Shown: in pieces, positions 7,184 through 15,591 of the stretch | Layout of the letters: every line of letters begins with the position of its first letter | Position numbering within the stretch: position 1 is the stretch's first letter | NCBI GenBank assembly: GCA_022768285.1 | Contig: JALEMJ010000016.1 | Span: forward strand, 1-64,000 | From: Aerococcus sp. | GTDB lineage: Bacteria; Bacillota; Bacilli; Lactobacillales; Aerococcaceae | Direction of reading: 5' to 3' | Length of the DNA: 64,000 bases | Notes under the pieces: model-generated | The model's input: the letters and a program-made list of their open reading frames with translations, nothing else | Databases searched by the model: none | What the model was told of the DNA's origin: nothing | Translations under genes and position numbers: made by a program

Positions 7184-7337
7184 TCCTTGAGCATAGGTAT
7201 ATTCTGTCATAGAAGAGGTGCTTATGCTTTTTTAATGAATAGGTGCCGGTGTAATTTATAATCTTTAATTTTCCCCGGTTAATCATTTGCCTTATGGTAC
7301 ACTAGCTTCATAACGAAGAGAAAGTGAGATGTGACGA

Positions 7338-7823
7338 ATGAAAGCTTATCTTGCCAGTGGGATTTTTAGTGATATGGAACGCGACTATAATGAAAAACTT
7401 GCGAAACAGATCCGCGAGCGATTCCCAGATCTCGATCTCTACCTCCCACAAGAGAATAAAGAGATTAATGATAAAAGTCAGTTCGCTGATGCCGTGCAGA
7501 TCGCGACTGCTGATAATGAACGTTTAGATGCTTGTGATTTCTTATTTGTCGTTTTGGACGGTATTGAGAGTGGCCAAGGACGCTGCGCTGAAATTGGTTA
7601 TGCTGCTGGAAAGGACATCCCTATCTTCGGGTTGTGGACAGATTCGCGTCAGGAAGGGACAGACAATGCTGACAAGATTGCTATCCTCCAAAATGACATT
7701 GCTGAGAGCCAATTCGCCTATATCAATCTATATGTGATTGGATTAATTAAAAATAACGGTAAAGTGGCAAATAATGTGCCGGAATTGCTGGATGCGATTG
7801 CTGCACATTTTTCAATAGACTAA
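7338..7823 (+). CDS. Nucleoside 2-deoxyribosyltransferase
   Basis: A 161-residue protein that starts MKAYLASGIF and carries the family signature: acidic LDACDFLFVVLDG, SGQGRCAEIGYAAGKDIPIFGLWTDSR with the catalytic Glu in AEIGYA, and a C-terminal Asn-rich part. These enzymes swap bases between deoxynucleosides in nucleoside salvage and are common in lactic acid bacteria. The gene is followed after 22 bp by a membrane-protein gene and no terminator, so the two probably share a transcript. It is the first intact gene to the right of the island. Confidence 0.85.
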   Translation: MKAYLASGIFSDMERDYNEKLAKQIRERFPDLDLYLPQENKEINDKSQFADAVQIATADNERLDACDFLFVVLDGIESGQGRCAEIGYAAGKDIPIFGLWTDSRQEGTDNADKIAILQNDIAESQFAYINLYVIGLIKNNGKVANNVPELLDAIAAHFSID

Positions 7824-7845
7824 GCGTCTGAAAAAGGAAAATGAC

Positions 7846-8505
7846 ATGAAGAAGCAATGGCTACAGTACGGGCTATTGGCCTTGGGAATTATCAATATTA
7901 TCTATAATGTTGTGTTAATGGTCAGTGGCGGGGCGAAAGCGTCACAGCAAATTACAATTATAGTAGAGACGCTCGCCGGCATGGCACTGATTTTCGTCCC
8001 ACAATTGGCAGATCGATTACTTCACATTAAAATTTCACCGACGATTACGTGGGGTTATTTATTATTCTTGCTAATATCTGTCTTCATTGGTACGGGATGG
8101 GATATGTACAATCGCGTATCGTTTTGGGACAAGATCCTGCATGCAGTGAGTCCAGCTATTTTGACAATGGTCGGTTACGCGCTATTGACGCACTTGTTGT
8201 CGCGGGTACCGAACAGCGGCTCTCTTGTCGGTACCTACTTAATATTCGGCTTCGCGTTTGCGGGCATCTGTGGGATCGGCTGGGAATTCTGGGAGTTCAG
8301 CTGGGATCACCTTTTGAACATGAATTTACAGCGTTATATGGGCCTTGGCGGCGAAGCACTTGTCGGCCGTGCAGCGTTGATGGATACGATGAGTGACTTC
8401 TTCTGGAACACAACAGGCGCTGTCATTATGTTGATTTATTCAGCCATCCGATCTCACATGACAGCCAATTATTTTGATCGTTACTACATTGTTAAGCGTC
8501 ATTAA
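7846..8505 (+). CDS. Multipass membrane protein, DUF2238/YjdF-like
   Basis: A 219-residue protein with about six hydrophobic helices. Conserved-looking polar residues sit at helix ends: FWDKILHAVSPA, GWEFWEFSWDHL and LMDTMSDFFWNTTGA. This WDKxLH / WExxE / DTxxDxxxNxxGA pattern recalls the YjdF/DUF2238 family of unknown function. The GAAAAAGGAAAA ribosome site precedes the ATG. It is co-directional with and close to the deoxyribosyltransferase gene. Confidence 0.6.
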   Translation: MKKQWLQYGLLALGIINIIYNVVLMVSGGAKASQQITIIVETLAGMALIFVPQLADRLLHIKISPTITWGYLLFLLISVFIGTGWDMYNRVSFWDKILHAVSPAILTMVGYALLTHLLSRVPNSGSLVGTYLIFGFAFAGICGIGWEFWEFSWDHLLNMNLQRYMGLGGEALVGRAALMDTMSDFFWNTTGAVIMLIYSAIRSHMTANYFDRYYIVKRH

Positions 8506-8519
8506 GGCGCTTATTTTTT
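8494..8519 (+). terminator. Terminator overlapping the 3' end of the membrane-protein gene
   Basis: AAGCG and CGCTT pair around the stop codon and a run of seven T follows. The stem starts inside the coding region. Confidence 0.6.
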
Positions 8520-8604
8520 TGCACTTTTTATTTTCGGAATGATGACGATTTATTTGCTAAAAGCTATTGACCTCCTAAAAGTGTTTTGATAATTTTGTTA
8601 GGTA

Positions 8605-8625
8605 AATAAAAATCATTACGATTTA
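8605..8625. promoter_or_regulatory. Zur-box-like operator of the zinc operon
   Basis: ATTACGATTTA at 8615-8625 is a perfect half of the Gram-positive Zur consensus (AAATCGTAAT-N-ATTACGATTT). The other half is degraded (AATAAAAATC). It lies 24 bp ahead of the AdcA-like start codon, so zinc-replete repression by a Zur protein is expected. No zur gene is in the window. Confidence 0.6.
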
Positions 8626-8648
8626 CATCAAAGTTGGGAGTTGAAGAG

Positions 8649-9590
8649 ATGAAGAAAAATTGGCGTAGAGTGCTGATGGCCGTTGTAATGATCGGTGTCT
8701 TGTTTTTAGGAGCTTGTGCGCGTGGTGGCGGTAATAGTTCAGCTTCTGAAAAGAAGGGTTTATCGATTGTCACAAGTTTCTATCCGATTTACGAGATGAC
8801 ACAAGAAATTGCGGGTGACAACAATGATGTGCGTATGATCGGATCGAAAAACGGTATCCACACCTACGAACCTTCTGCCGCTGATATCAAAGCGATTAGT
8901 GATGCTGATGTTTTTATTTATCACTCACGGACACTGGAAGGCTGGACGAAGAATCTCAAAGAGAACTTCGCTGAATCCAACGTTAAAGTCATTGAAGCAA
9001 CAGATGGCTTGAAGTTGCAGAAAGTCGAAGGACTTGAAGATATTGAAGCGACAGATGGTATCGATGAGAAATCCTTATACGATCCGCACTCTTGGTTGGA
9101 TCCAAAATTAGTGGCTGATGAGGCAGGCGTCATTGCCAATAAGTTGGGCGAAATTGATCCAGATAACAAGCAAACGTACCTCGATAACGCCAAGAAATTC
9201 CAGAACAAAGCGAAGAAAATTGATGAAAAATATGCAAAACGTTTCAAGAACGTTAAAGAACGTACCTTTGTTACACAGCACACGGCGTTTGCTTATATTG
9301 CTAACAGATATGGGTTGAAGCAATTAGGGATTGCAGGTATCGAAGAAGAAGAACCGAGTCCACGTCGTATTTCGGAAATCTCTGAATTTGCCAAGGAAAA
9401 CAACGTAAAGACGATTTTTGCTGAGCCACAGACGTCTAGCAAGAAAGCAGAAGTTATTGCAGACGCAACAGGGGCGGAAGTTAAAACGTTGGACCCACTA
9501 GAAGCTGACCCAGAGAATTCAAACAGTTATTTAGAGAACTTAGACAACACATTAGACGCTATTGCATCAGATTTGGAGGAGAGATCGTAA
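8649..9590 (+). CDS. Zinc-binding lipoprotein of an ABC importer, AdcA/ZnuA-like
   Basis: A 313-residue protein. The ATG at 8649 is chosen because GGGAG lies 8 bp ahead and the N-terminus becomes MKKNWRRVL...FLGAC, a lipoprotein signal with Cys after LGA. The mature part has the cluster A-I fold: SFYPIYEMT, HTYEPSAADI (first His ligand), DPHSWLDP (second His), QHTAFAYIANRYGL (third His), and a late acidic IFAEPQTSSKKAE. The acid/His-rich loop of long AdcA proteins is missing, so it is nearer to the AdcAII/Lmb type. Permease and ATPase genes are not adjacent. It heads an operon with two histidine-triad genes. Confidence 0.9.
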   Translation: MKKNWRRVLMAVVMIGVLFLGACARGGGNSSASEKKGLSIVTSFYPIYEMTQEIAGDNNDVRMIGSKNGIHTYEPSAADIKAISDADVFIYHSRTLEGWTKNLKENFAESNVKVIEATDGLKLQKVEGLEDIEATDGIDEKSLYDPHSWLDPKLVADEAGVIANKLGEIDPDNKQTYLDNAKKFQNKAKKIDEKYAKRFKNVKERTFVTQHTAFAYIANRYGLKQLGIAGIEEEEPSPRRISEISEFAKENNVKTIFAEPQTSSKKAEVIADATGAEVKTLDPLEADPENSNSYLENLDNTLDAIASDLEERS

Positions 9591-10061
9591 ATGATTTTAG
9601 GTAGAAAAGGATTAGTTGCTGGAAGTTTATCCCTTGCACTATTAACATTGGCTGGTTGTGGGACGAACGATAATCAGGAACAGGCACAGAACGATTCAAA
9701 CGACGATGTACAGTACGTTGAAGGTGCAGACGAAGAAGCTAAAGAACATGATCACGAAGGTGAAGACCATGATCACGAACATGAGGGCGAAGAACACGAT
9801 CATGAACATGAAGACAGTGACGAACCAGAAATTGTCAGAGCAATCAATGATGATGGTTATGTAACATTACACGGTGACCACAGTCATGAATACAGTGGTA
9901 AGGTGCCTTTCGATGCTGATATTGATGATGCCTTAGTCATGAAAGACGATAACTACGAACTAAATGACAATGACGTGCAATACAAAAACAAAGATGGTTA
10001 CATCATCAAAGTTGATGGCAAATACTACCTTTACAAAGCTGACGTCGAAGAAGATGACTAA
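9591..10061 (+). CDS. His-rich one-triad Pht-like lipoprotein
   Basis: A 156-residue protein. The start codon abuts the upstream stop, with GGAGGAGA before it. A lipobox LAGC gives a lipidated Cys near residue 23. Residues about 50-78 are a run of Glu/Asp/His with repeated EHDHE and DHDHE units. One histidine triad HGDHSH sits at 94-99, followed by EYSGKVPFDA, the same block as in the first triad of the large neighbour. It looks like a truncated one-domain relative of Pht that could hand zinc to the AdcA-like protein. Length and composition are unusual for the family. Confidence 0.8.
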   Translation: MILGRKGLVAGSLSLALLTLAGCGTNDNQEQAQNDSNDDVQYVEGADEEAKEHDHEGEDHDHEHEGEEHDHEHEDSDEPEIVRAINDDGYVTLHGDHSHEYSGKVPFDADIDDALVMKDDNYELNDNDVQYKNKDGYIIKVDGKYYLYKADVEEDD

Positions 10062-10100
10062 CTTCTAAACGCATTTATACAGGGAAGGGAGCGTTAATGC

Positions 10101-12908
10101 GTGAATTTTAAAGATAAACGATTTCTAGCTGCTGGTGGGCTATCCATCGCACTATTGATGGGTTCTGGTTTCGCTATTGCCAACTACCAGGCTAATAACA
10201 ATAAGAGCGACATTAATTATATCGATGGTGTTGAGACGGTGGCTGACGCCAATACTGAAGGCGGAACGGCTGCTGAACAAACCAAAAAATTAAACGATGA
10301 AGAAGGTATTGATGCGGAGCAGATCGTCGTTAAAATCACTGACGAAGGGTATGTAACATCACATGGGGATCACTTTCACTACTACAGTGGGAAGGTACCT
10401 TATGACGCGTTGATCAGTGAAGAATTGGTTATGAACGATTCAAATTATAAATTGAAACAATCGGACATCGTCAGTGAACACAAAGATGGATTTATTATTA
10501 AAGTAAATGGTCAGTATTACCTCTACTTGAAGAACCCGGAAGTCCGTGATAGCGTTCGTACGAAAGAAGAAATTCTTGAACAGCGCGCACAAGTTTCTGG
10601 CGGTAAAGCTGGCAAAGCCGGTAAAGGTGGTAAAGGCGGTGCATCAGGAAGCATCTTCTCTGGTTCTGGACACCGTAACGCACAGGGCCGTTACACCACA
10701 GATGATGGTTATGTCTTCACCCCAGGAAGCATTGTCCAAGACACTGGTGATGCCTACATCGTTTCACACGGCGACCACTTCCACTATGTACCGAAAGCTG
10801 ACTTATCTGCATCTGAACGTGCAGCCGCCGAAGCTTACTTACACGGTGGCTCAGGTAGTGGTAAGGTAGCATCTGCAGGCGCTGTACATACAAGTCATGG
10901 TGGTGGCTCTAGCCACGGACCAGTAACAGTTACTGCAAGCGATGGTACAAAGGTCACACTCGGTGGCAGTAGCAGTAGTAGTAACTCTTCCAACCATGGT
11001 GGAGGCTATCGTGGCGGTAGCTCGTCCAGCCAAAGTAGCGGCTCAGCTAGTCATACAAACACTGGCAGTCATGGCGCAACCTCTAGCAATAAGGATCACA
11101 GTAGTGCGTCTAACAGCGGCAGTGCCAACAAGGGCAACGGCGGTTCTACAACTTCCAGTGCTAAATTGTCTGACTTAGAGAATAAGATGAATGCGTGGTA
11201 CAAGATGCCGAAGAACAAACGTCACACTGAAAAAGACGGTTTAGTCTTCGATCCACGTAAGGTTACTGAGGAGAACAGCTTCGGCTATGTGATTCCTCAC
11301 GGTGACCACTTCCATATTATTCCGTTCAATCAGTTGACAGCAGAGGAAATTCAGGCTGCAAATGCGGCATTGAATGCAAAAGCTAAGGGTCAGAAGATCC
11401 CGTCTGAATCTGAAATCAACAAGAAGTTGAACAATGCAAACAAGCGGAATAGCAGTAAGCCATCGACCAATAAGCCGGCGCAGAAACCGGATAAAGGTGA
11501 ACAAAAACCTTCAAAAGATGAGTCTGCTAATAAGGTAACGCACACCTTCATGGGCAAGAAAATTGAAGCTTATGGTAAAGGTACAGATGGTAAGCCTTAC
11601 ACTACAAGTGATGGGTACACCTTCAATAAGGAATCAATCATGGAAGTTGATGACAAAGGAGTTATAGCTTCTCATGAAGATCATATTCACTACTTCGGCC
11701 TCGGTGAACTTGAACAGAACGAATTGGATCAGGTTGCTGAATGGGTGAAAGAGAACAATAAGAACGTCGACGTTAACGATCAGTCTGATAGCTCTAAACC
11801 AGCATTCAATGCTGAGAAAGTCGTTGATAAGAAAGACGGTTCGTACATCGTCCGTGAAAACGGTAAAGACTACAAGTACGCCGAGAAAGACTTGGATGAC
11901 ACGCAACGTGCTTTTGCTGAAATGCAGATTGCTCAGAACAAAGATGGTAAATATGTCTACCAGGTTGCACCGGCTAAGGTTGGCGAATTAGAACCAGAAT
12001 TGTTAGTCAACATGGATGATTTACCAATGCACGCAGCGAATGCAACAATCGATACGGGTGATGCATTCATCATTCCGCATATTGACCACATTCACATTGC
12101 CTTCTACAAAGACATGTCGAAGGAACAAATTGCGACGGTTAAATACATCATGCAACACCCTGAAGTTCGTCCTGAACCATGGACGACTGAAGGCCACGAT
12201 GACAAGAAACCAAGCAACGATGATGTGAAATACATCGTTGGCGTAACACCTAAGGACAAACGTGCGGGCATGAAGAATTGGCAGATTGTTCACGATATTG
12301 ATGAAGTGAAACAGGCACGCGCTGAAGGACGTTATGCACGTAATGATGGCTATATCTTTGATCCTGAAGATATTCGTGATCCTAAGACTAAGATTTATTC
12401 TGATTCTTATACTATTCCAACGGCGGATGGAAAACGTCATGATATTCCGTTTACTCAGTTATCAGATGCTGAATTAGCAGCTGCGAAGAAAGTTGCTGCT
12501 GAAGTTCAAGCTGAAAAAGACAAGAACAAAGAACAGGATAAAGACAAAGAAAACAATAGCAATGACAGCAACAAGAAGGATGACGGCTTTAGCGTTGACT
12601 TCCCTGCTTACGATGCTAACAAAGCTTCTGAGTCAAACGATGACGCTGATACAGATGACAAAGCTGAAGAACAACAATCGGCAGAAGATAATAGCGATGC
12701 TGAAGCTGCACCAGCTGCTGAACAGCCAGTTGAAGATGCAGAGCCTGAAGTACCGGTTGAACCGACAAATGATGAATTAAAAGCTGCAATCGCGGCAAAA
12801 TATGGTGTGTCAACAAGTGCTGTTAAATTAGTCAACGGTCAATGGGAAGTTACTATTAATGGTGAAATTACTAAAGTGACAATGGCTGAAGCTAAACAGT
12901 TGATCTAA
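10101..12908 (+). CDS. Large histidine-triad (Pht-family) surface protein with five triads
   Basis: A 935-residue protein that starts at GTG with AAGGGAG 9 bp ahead; the ATG 4 bp upstream is in a closed frame. Residues 8-28 are a signal or anchor helix; no LPxTG is present. HxxHxH triads are at about 88 (HGDHFH), 223 (HGDHFH), 400 (HGDHFH), 525 (HEDHIH) and 660 (HIDHIH). The typical ...DGYVFTPxSIV... and ...GKVPYDA... repeats surround them. Residues about 250-355 are a Ser/Gly/His/Asn-rich linker. A Lys/Asp/Glu-rich tail ends in a compact AAKYGVSTSAVKLVNGQW domain. Pht proteins bind Zn2+ at the cell surface and, in streptococci, complement and epithelial ligands. Confidence 0.9.
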   Translation: MNFKDKRFLAAGGLSIALLMGSGFAIANYQANNNKSDINYIDGVETVADANTEGGTAAEQTKKLNDEEGIDAEQIVVKITDEGYVTSHGDHFHYYSGKVPYDALISEELVMNDSNYKLKQSDIVSEHKDGFIIKVNGQYYLYLKNPEVRDSVRTKEEILEQRAQVSGGKAGKAGKGGKGGASGSIFSGSGHRNAQGRYTTDDGYVFTPGSIVQDTGDAYIVSHGDHFHYVPKADLSASERAAAEAYLHGGSGSGKVASAGAVHTSHGGGSSHGPVTVTASDGTKVTLGGSSSSSNSSNHGGGYRGGSSSSQSSGSASHTNTGSHGATSSNKDHSSASNSGSANKGNGGSTTSSAKLSDLENKMNAWYKMPKNKRHTEKDGLVFDPRKVTEENSFGYVIPHGDHFHIIPFNQLTAEEIQAANAALNAKAKGQKIPSESEINKKLNNANKRNSSKPSTNKPAQKPDKGEQKPSKDESANKVTHTFMGKKIEAYGKGTDGKPYTTSDGYTFNKESIMEVDDKGVIASHEDHIHYFGLGELEQNELDQVAEWVKENNKNVDVNDQSDSSKPAFNAEKVVDKKDGSYIVRENGKDYKYAEKDLDDTQRAFAEMQIAQNKDGKYVYQVAPAKVGELEPELLVNMDDLPMHAANATIDTGDAFIIPHIDHIHIAFYKDMSKEQIATVKYIMQHPEVRPEPWTTEGHDDKKPSNDDVKYIVGVTPKDKRAGMKNWQIVHDIDEVKQARAEGRYARNDGYIFDPEDIRDPKTKIYSDSYTIPTADGKRHDIPFTQLSDAELAAAKKVAAEVQAEKDKNKEQDKDKENNSNDSNKKDDGFSVDFPAYDANKASESNDDADTDDKAEEQQSAEDNSDAEAAPAAEQPVEDAEPEVPVEPTNDELKAAIAAKYGVSTSAVKLVNGQWEVTINGEITKVTMAEAKQLI

Positions 12909-12940
12909 TACTCTCTCTAATTGTTCACATCTAAATCTTG

Positions 12941-12981
12941 AAATCGTGCGCTTCGCATTGCGTGAAGCGTGCGATTTTTTT
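12941..12981 (+). terminator. Terminator of the zinc operon
   Basis: AATCGTGCGCTTC pairs with GAAGCGTGCGATT (two G-T wobbles) around a nine-base loop and is followed by seven T. Confidence 0.85.
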
Positions 12982-13023
12982 ATGCTAAACTAGAGGATAA
13001 CTTATTAGAAAGAGGGCAACTGT

Positions 13024-15585
13024 GTGGCAAAAAATAATATCACGCCGATGATGGAACAATATCAGACGCTTAAAGAAAAATATCCGGATGCCTTTTTATT
13101 CTTTCGATTAGGCGATTTTTATGAAATGTTTAACGAAGATGCGATCAAGGCAGCCAAACTCTTAGAAATAACGCTGACGAGTCGCAATAAAAATTCTGAA
13201 AATCCTGTACCGATGTGCGGGGTGCCTCATCACGCCGTATCAGAATATGTGAAAACCTTGGTTGATCAAGGCTATAAAGTGGCGATTGCGGAGCAGATGC
13301 AGGATCCTAAATTAACTAAAGGAATGGTAGAGCGCGATGTTATCCGGGTGATTACGCCGGGTACCTATATTCATGAGGGCGGCCAGCAGACTGAGAATAA
13401 CTATTTAGTAGCTATTGAACCAGTTGACCAACAATTTACGCTAGCGTATGCCGATATTTCGACGGGTGAATTACAAGTGACCACTGTCGCCAACGCGGAA
13501 GTTCTAAAAACCGAATTTTCGCAACTGCGGCCGAAGGAAATTGTCGTGGAAGAATGGTTGCCCGATGATTTAGAAGATGCTTTACATCAAATCACACCAT
13601 TTATCAGTTCCGTACACCAGGAAAATATGTCTGGTGATCAAGCACAGCAGAGTGAACAACTATTGGTTGATATCGATGATGAGACGGAGCGACACGTTTT
13701 AAAATTGCTGCTCAGTTATACCTATGCCACACAATTACAGTTGGTGGGGCACTGGCAACATGCGGTGCATTACGAAGTCGATCACTACTTGCAGATGGAT
13801 TACTTCGCGAAACGAAATCTGGAGTTGACCACATCTATCCGTACCAATCAGCGTTCCGGTGGACTGCTGCATTTCATTGACCGTACGGAGACGGCGATGG
13901 GTGGGCGTTTACTCAAACGATGGTTGGAGCGCCCACTCATTGTTAAGTCAGAGATTAATCAGCGACTCGATGCGATTGGATCACTGATCGATCATTTCTT
14001 TGAACGTGAAACAATTGCTGAGAAACTCCGAGGCGTATATGATCTTGAGCGCCTCGTGGCTAAGGTTTCTATGCATAGTGTGAATGCACGTGATTTACTA
14101 CAATTGAAACATTCACTCGAGCAAATTCCACAAATCATCGCTAGTCTCGAGGACGTTGATGCTGAGGTCTGGAAGCCCATCACTTCTAAGATGCAGGCAT
14201 TACCGGAAATGGTCGATTTGATTGGTCGCGCGATCAATCCAGATGCGGGAACTTCTGTGACGGAAGGCAATGTAATCAATTCAGGATTTGATGAACAGCT
14301 CGATCAGTATCGCAACACCATGACGCATGGTCATGAATGGCTGGCGCAATTACAGGCGAACGAACGTGAAGCGACAGGCATTAAGAATTTAAAAATTGGC
14401 TATAATAAGGTCTTCGGCTATTACATTGAAGTATCCAAGAGCAATCTCCAGTATTTATCAGAGGGGAAGTATGAGCGCAAGCAAACCTTAGCGAATGCGG
14501 AGCGTTTCATCACGCCAGAGCTCAAAGAAATGGAACAGAAAATTTTAGAAGCTGAAGAACATGCTGAACAGCTCGAATACCAATTATTTGTGAAAGTTCG
14601 GGATCAAGTCAATACCTATAAACAGCCATTGCAGGTGCTCGCCCAGGCAATAGCGGCAGTTGATGTTTTACAAGGACTTGCACAAGTGAGTGAGGATCAG
14701 CAGTTTGTGCGCCCGACTTTCGCTGATGATTATCAAACGTTACGCATCGTAGCTAGTAGGCACCCCGTTGTCGAGGAGACAATCGGCAGGGAGGCATTCG
14801 TCCCGAATGATTTTGAGATGGATAAGGAAACGCATATTTTATTGATTACGGGTCCGAACATGTCAGGGAAATCCACCTATATGCGTCAGCTCGGGCTCAC
14901 CGTCGTCATGGCACAGATGGGATGCTTTGTACCAGCGGAGAGTGCAGAACTGCCAATTTTTGATAAAATCTTCACGCGTATCGGTGCATCCGATGATTTG
15001 CAAGCGGGACAGAGTACGTTCATGGTTGAAATGATGGAAGCAAACCAAGCACTCAAAAATGCCACTGATCACAGTTTGCTACTATTCGATGAGATCGGTA
15101 GAGGGACATCGACCTATGATGGCATCGCTTTGGCACAGGCGATTTTGGAATATATCGACCAGCATATTCAAGCAAAGGTTCTCTTCTCTACCCATTATCA
15201 TGAATTAACGGGTTTAGAAGCGACACTTCCAGGATTAACGAATGTTCATGTCGGTGCGACTGAAGAAAATGGCGATGTGGTATTTCTACATCGTGTCCTT
15301 CCAGGTGCGGCCGATAAGAGTTACGGGATTCATGTCGCGAAGCTGGCAGGTATGCCGAAGAGCCTATTGGATAATGCGCAGCATATTCTCGAACAGCTGG
15401 AAAGTGGGGAGCACTCGCAGGATGCTATCCAGCAATCCCTGTTTTCAATGGTTAATGAAGATAAACCGGATACCACGCAATCCGATATTATCGATGCGAT
15501 CGATGCATTGGATTTAGATGACACGACACCTCGAAAAGCATGGAAAAAGATCGAAGCCTGGCAGCAACAGTTAAAAGGAGAGTAA
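13024..15585 (+). CDS. mutS: DNA mismatch repair ATPase MutS
   Basis: An 853-residue protein of normal length, with a GTG start behind GAGGG. Domain I has MMEQYQTLKEKYPDAFLFFRLGDFYEMF, with the Phe-x-Glu mismatch-wedge motif in GDFYEMF. The ATPase core has Walker A TGPNMSGKST, Walker B LLLFDEIGRGTSTYDG and the STHYHEL signature. MutS binds base mismatches and recruits MutL. It is seven bases from mutL and starts a repair operon that also carries msrB and ruvAB. Confidence 0.97.
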   Translation: MAKNNITPMMEQYQTLKEKYPDAFLFFRLGDFYEMFNEDAIKAAKLLEITLTSRNKNSENPVPMCGVPHHAVSEYVKTLVDQGYKVAIAEQMQDPKLTKGMVERDVIRVITPGTYIHEGGQQTENNYLVAIEPVDQQFTLAYADISTGELQVTTVANAEVLKTEFSQLRPKEIVVEEWLPDDLEDALHQITPFISSVHQENMSGDQAQQSEQLLVDIDDETERHVLKLLLSYTYATQLQLVGHWQHAVHYEVDHYLQMDYFAKRNLELTTSIRTNQRSGGLLHFIDRTETAMGGRLLKRWLERPLIVKSEINQRLDAIGSLIDHFFERETIAEKLRGVYDLERLVAKVSMHSVNARDLLQLKHSLEQIPQIIASLEDVDAEVWKPITSKMQALPEMVDLIGRAINPDAGTSVTEGNVINSGFDEQLDQYRNTMTHGHEWLAQLQANEREATGIKNLKIGYNKVFGYYIEVSKSNLQYLSEGKYERKQTLANAERFITPELKEMEQKILEAEEHAEQLEYQLFVKVRDQVNTYKQPLQVLAQAIAAVDVLQGLAQVSEDQQFVRPTFADDYQTLRIVASRHPVVEETIGREAFVPNDFEMDKETHILLITGPNMSGKSTYMRQLGLTVVMAQMGCFVPAESAELPIFDKIFTRIGASDDLQAGQSTFMVEMMEANQALKNATDHSLLLFDEIGRGTSTYDGIALAQAILEYIDQHIQAKVLFSTHYHELTGLEATLPGLTNVHVGATEENGDVVFLHRVLPGAADKSYGIHVAKLAGMPKSLLDNAQHILEQLESGEHSQDAIQQSLFSMVNEDKPDTTQSDIIDAIDALDLDDTTPRKAWKKIEAWQQQLKGE

Positions 15586-15591
15586 GACTTA

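Noticed and set aside
10920-11160. Repetitive Ser/Gly codon stretch that looks like a DNA repeat array
   Set aside because: It is in frame within the Pht linker; units vary and no spacers exist, so it is not CRISPR or a minisatellite of note.
12021-12440. 139-residue minus-strand frame inside the Pht gene
   Set aside because: It is antisense to a strongly supported gene, has no ribosome site, and its Arg/Ile/Asn-rich content is a codon shadow.
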